DNA from: Streptomyces sp. HB132
Lineage (GTDB): Bacteria > Actinomycetota > Actinomycetes > Streptomycetales > Streptomycetaceae
Reading direction: 5' to 3'
Assembly (NCBI RefSeq): GCF_016909575.1
Contig: NZ_JAFBGA010000001.1
Coordinates: 372,001 to 436,000 of the forward strand
Length of the DNA: 64,000 nt
Under the pieces are notes generated by a model. It was not told where the DNA came from and did no database searches. It saw only the letters and a program-made list of their open reading frames with translations. Positions 62,351 to 64,000 of the stretch are shown here, in pieces (within the stretch, counting starts at the first letter, position 1; each line of letters opens with the position of its first letter). Made by a program: the position numbers and the translations under genes.

Positions 62351-62397
62351 GTTCCGGTTCCTACGCACAGCGGACGTAACAGAGAGAGGTAAATCCA

Positions 62398-62997
62398 ATG
62401 GCTGGACCCCAGCGCCGCGGAAGCGGTGCCGGTGGCGGCGAGCGGCGGGACCGGAAGGGCCGTGACGGCGGCGCAGCCGAGAAGACCGCGTACGTCGAGC
62501 GTGTCGTCGCGATCAACCGCGTCGCCAAGGTTGTCAAGGGTGGTCGTCGCTTCAGCTTCACCGCGCTCGTCGTGGTGGGCGATGGTGACGGCAGCGTCGG
62601 TGTCGGATACGGCAAGGCCAAGGAAGTTCCCGCGGCCATCGCCAAGGGCGTCGAAGAGGCCAAGAAGAGCTTCTTCAAGGTCCCGCGTATCCAGGGCACC
62701 ATCCCTCACCCGATCCAGGGCGAGAAGGCTGCGGGCGTCGTCCTGCTCAAGCCTGCTTCCCCCGGTACCGGTGTGATCGCGGGTGGCCCGGTGCGCGCCG
62801 TTCTGGAGTGCGCCGGCGTTCACGACATCCTGTCGAAGTCGCTCGGTTCTTCGAACCCGATCAACATCGTGCATGCGACCGTGGCGGCCCTCCAGGGCCT
62901 GCAGCGTCCCGAGGAGATCGCGGCCCGCCGCGGTCTGCCCCTCGAGGACGTCGCCCCCGCGGCTCTGCTTCGTGCACGTGCGGGAGCGGGTGCGTAA
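62398..62997 (+). CDS. rpsE: 30S ribosomal protein S5
   Basis: 199 aa; after a Gly/Arg-rich start comes [20 protein letters not shown] and [18 protein letters not shown]. Involved in decoding fidelity; no unusual residue seen in the spectinomycin loop. Confidence 0.97.
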   Translation: MAGPQRRGSGAGGGERRDRKGRDGGAAEKTAYVERVVAINRVAKVVKGGRRFSFTALVVVGDGDGSVGVGYGKAKEVPAAIAKGVEEAKKSFFKVPRIQGTIPHPIQGEKAAGVVLLKPASPGTGVIAGGPVRAVLECAGVHDILSKSLGSSNPINIVHATVAALQGLQRPEEIAARRGLPLEDVAPAALLRARAGAGA

Positions 62998-63179
62998 TGG
63001 CTCGCCTCAAGATCACGCAGACGAAGTCGTACATCGGCAGCAAGCAGAACCACCGCGACACCCTGCGTTCGCTCGGGCTCAAGCGCCTGAACGACTCGGT
63101 TGTCAAGGAGGACCGCCCCGAGTTCCGCGGAATGGTGCAGACCGTCCGCCACCTCGTGACGGTTGAGGAGGTTGACTGA
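62997..63179 (+). CDS. rpmD: 50S ribosomal protein L30
   Basis: 60 aa; [20 protein letters not shown] and [13 protein letters not shown]. The ATG overlaps the rpsE stop (TAATG). Confidence 0.96.
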   Translation: MARLKITQTKSYIGSKQNHRDTLRSLGLKRLNDSVVKEDRPEFRGMVQTVRHLVTVEEVD

Positions 63180-63180
63180 C

Positions 63181-63636
63181 ATGGCGGAGAACAGCCCGCT
63201 GAAGGCCCACAACCTCCGGCCTGCCCCGGGCGCCAAGACCGCCAAGACCCGTGTGGGTCGTGGTGAGGCGTCCAAGGGTAAGACCGCAGGCCGTGGTACC
63301 AAGGGTACGAAGGCTCGTTACCAGGTTCCGGAGCGCTTCGAGGGTGGCCAGATGCCCCTCCACATGCGTCTCCCGAAGCTCAAGGGCTTCAAGAACCCGT
63401 TCCGCACGGAGTACCAGGTCGTGAACCTGGACAAGCTCGCGACGCTCTACCCCGAGGGTGGAGAGGTCACGGTGGCCGACCTGGTCGCCAAGGGCGCCGT
63501 GCGTAACAACCACCTCGTCAAGGTCCTCGGACAGGGCGAGATCTCCGTGGCGCTGCAGGTTTCGGTTGACGCCGTCTCCGGCTCCGCCAAGGAGAAGATC
63601 GCCGCCGCGGGCGGCACCGTCACCGAACTCGTCTGA
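63181..63636 (+). CDS. rplO: 50S ribosomal protein L15
   Basis: 151 aa; [20 protein letters not shown] and [18 protein letters not shown]. Late assembly protein. Last ribosomal gene before secY. Confidence 0.97.
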   Translation: MAENSPLKAHNLRPAPGAKTAKTRVGRGEASKGKTAGRGTKGTKARYQVPERFEGGQMPLHMRLPKLKGFKNPFRTEYQVVNLDKLATLYPEGGEVTVADLVAKGAVRNNHLVKVLGQGEISVALQVSVDAVSGSAKEKIAAAGGTVTELV

Positions 63637-63670
63637 GACAACTCGGACAGGACAGTGGCCTGAACACCCG

Positions 63671-63704
63671 ACCGGGGATGCCTCTCATTTGGGGCATCCC
63701 CGGT
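63671..63704 (+). terminator. Terminator or attenuator between rplO and secY
   Basis: 12-bp arms (63671-63682 and 63693-63704) with a 10-base loop. secY then has a 156-bp spacer in which it may have its own promoter (TTGACT at about 63789). Confidence 0.65.
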
Positions 63705-63860
63705 TGGTCGTTCCTAGGGGGGCATGTCCGCCGGTAAGGTGGCGTGCGTTGTTGATGTGGTAAGCCCTGGGCAAGAGCCCGGGTTCCTTTGACTGTTACG
63801 TAACCGTCGATCCTCAAGACCGTCACCTCACGCTTTTGCGCGGGGGTCGCAGGAGGCACC

Positions 63861-64000
63861 GTGCTCACCGCGTTCGCCCGGGCGTTCAAGACGCCCGACC
63901 TGCGCAAGAAGCTGCTCTTCACGCTCGGCATCATCGTGCTCTATCGTCTCGGAGCGCACATTCCCGTACCGGGGGTGAGCTACGAGAACGTCCAGACCTG
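63861..64000 (+). CDS. secY: Preprotein translocase subunit SecY, N-terminal part (cut by window end)
   Basis: GTG at 63861 with AGGAGG upstream; the frame is open to the window end. LTAFARAFKTPDLRKKLLF and LGIIVLYRLGAHIPVPG match the SecY N-terminus and first span. Core channel of the Sec machinery, partner of SecE. Confidence 0.95.
   Translation, partial: MLTAFARAFKTPDLRKKLLFTLGIIVLYRLGAHIPVPGVSYENVQT

Overview
The window is a stretch of chromosome from a high-GC actinomycete, almost certainly a Streptomyces. The evidence is roughly 70 percent GC with strong G/C bias at third codon positions, frequent GTG and TTG starts, translationally coupled operons with ATGA or GTGA overlaps, and the order rpmG-hadA-hadB-murB-add-aspC-tRNA(Trp)-secE-nusG-rplKA-rplJL-rpoBC-rpsLG-fusA-tuf-S10/spc-secY. 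The inferred RpoB (1161 aa) and RpoC (1299 aa) have the lengths usual for Streptomyces.

Layout. 1-329 is the start of a sensor-domain protein cut by the window edge. 522-10731 is one tight operon, nuoA-B-C-H-I-J-K-L-M-N. It encodes the membrane arm and the NuoB/C/I connecting subunits of a complex I-like enzyme but has no nuoD, E, F or G. 10848-13398 holds small envelope and stress genes (a zinc-ribbon MscL, an HtpX protease with a YccF partner, a GlsB/YeaQ-type protein). yajQ and tRNA-Tyr follow. The 3' half of tRNA-Tyr is duplicated 1022 bp downstream, bracketing one orphan gene: the scar of an integrative element at the tRNA-Tyr site that SLP1 uses in S. coelicolor. 15.6-24.3 kb is accessory or regulatory: a secreted 4-Cys protein, a TetR regulator facing an SMP-30-like lipoprotein that has a perfect 24-bp palindrome upstream, an MFS exporter, a DedA/histidine kinase/response regulator overlapping operon, an NAD(P)-binding oxidoreductase and an amidohydrolase that seems to have lost catalytic residues.

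24.5-64 kb is core information processing: tRNA-Thr, tRNA-Met, rpmG, the hadAB dehydratase pair, murB, adenosine deaminase, an aminotransferase, tRNA-Trp, secE-nusG, rplKA, rplJL with an L10-type leader, rpoBC, the str operon (rpsL-rpsG-fusA-tuf) and the S10-spc ribosomal block ending in a partial secY. Two small DUF3592-like membrane proteins sit between rpoC and rpsL. A PIG-L deacetylase lipoprotein, a single-span membrane protein and a GNAT acetyltransferase sit between tuf and rpsJ.

The observations most worth following are: (i) RpoB carries Asn at the position of E. coli Ser531, a classical rifampicin-resistance site; (ii) the nuo cluster lacks the quinone-site and NADH-input subunits while keeping its Fe-S ligands, and four of its subunits carry hydrophilic tails; (iii) a 25-nt hairpin-forming element, 24/25 identical, occurs in the leaders of both the rpsL and the rpsJ operons; (iv) a miniature att-flanked remnant occupies tRNA-Tyr. 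No CRISPR array, transposase or insertion sequence was seen. Family assignments come from reading motifs by eye; no database search was run.
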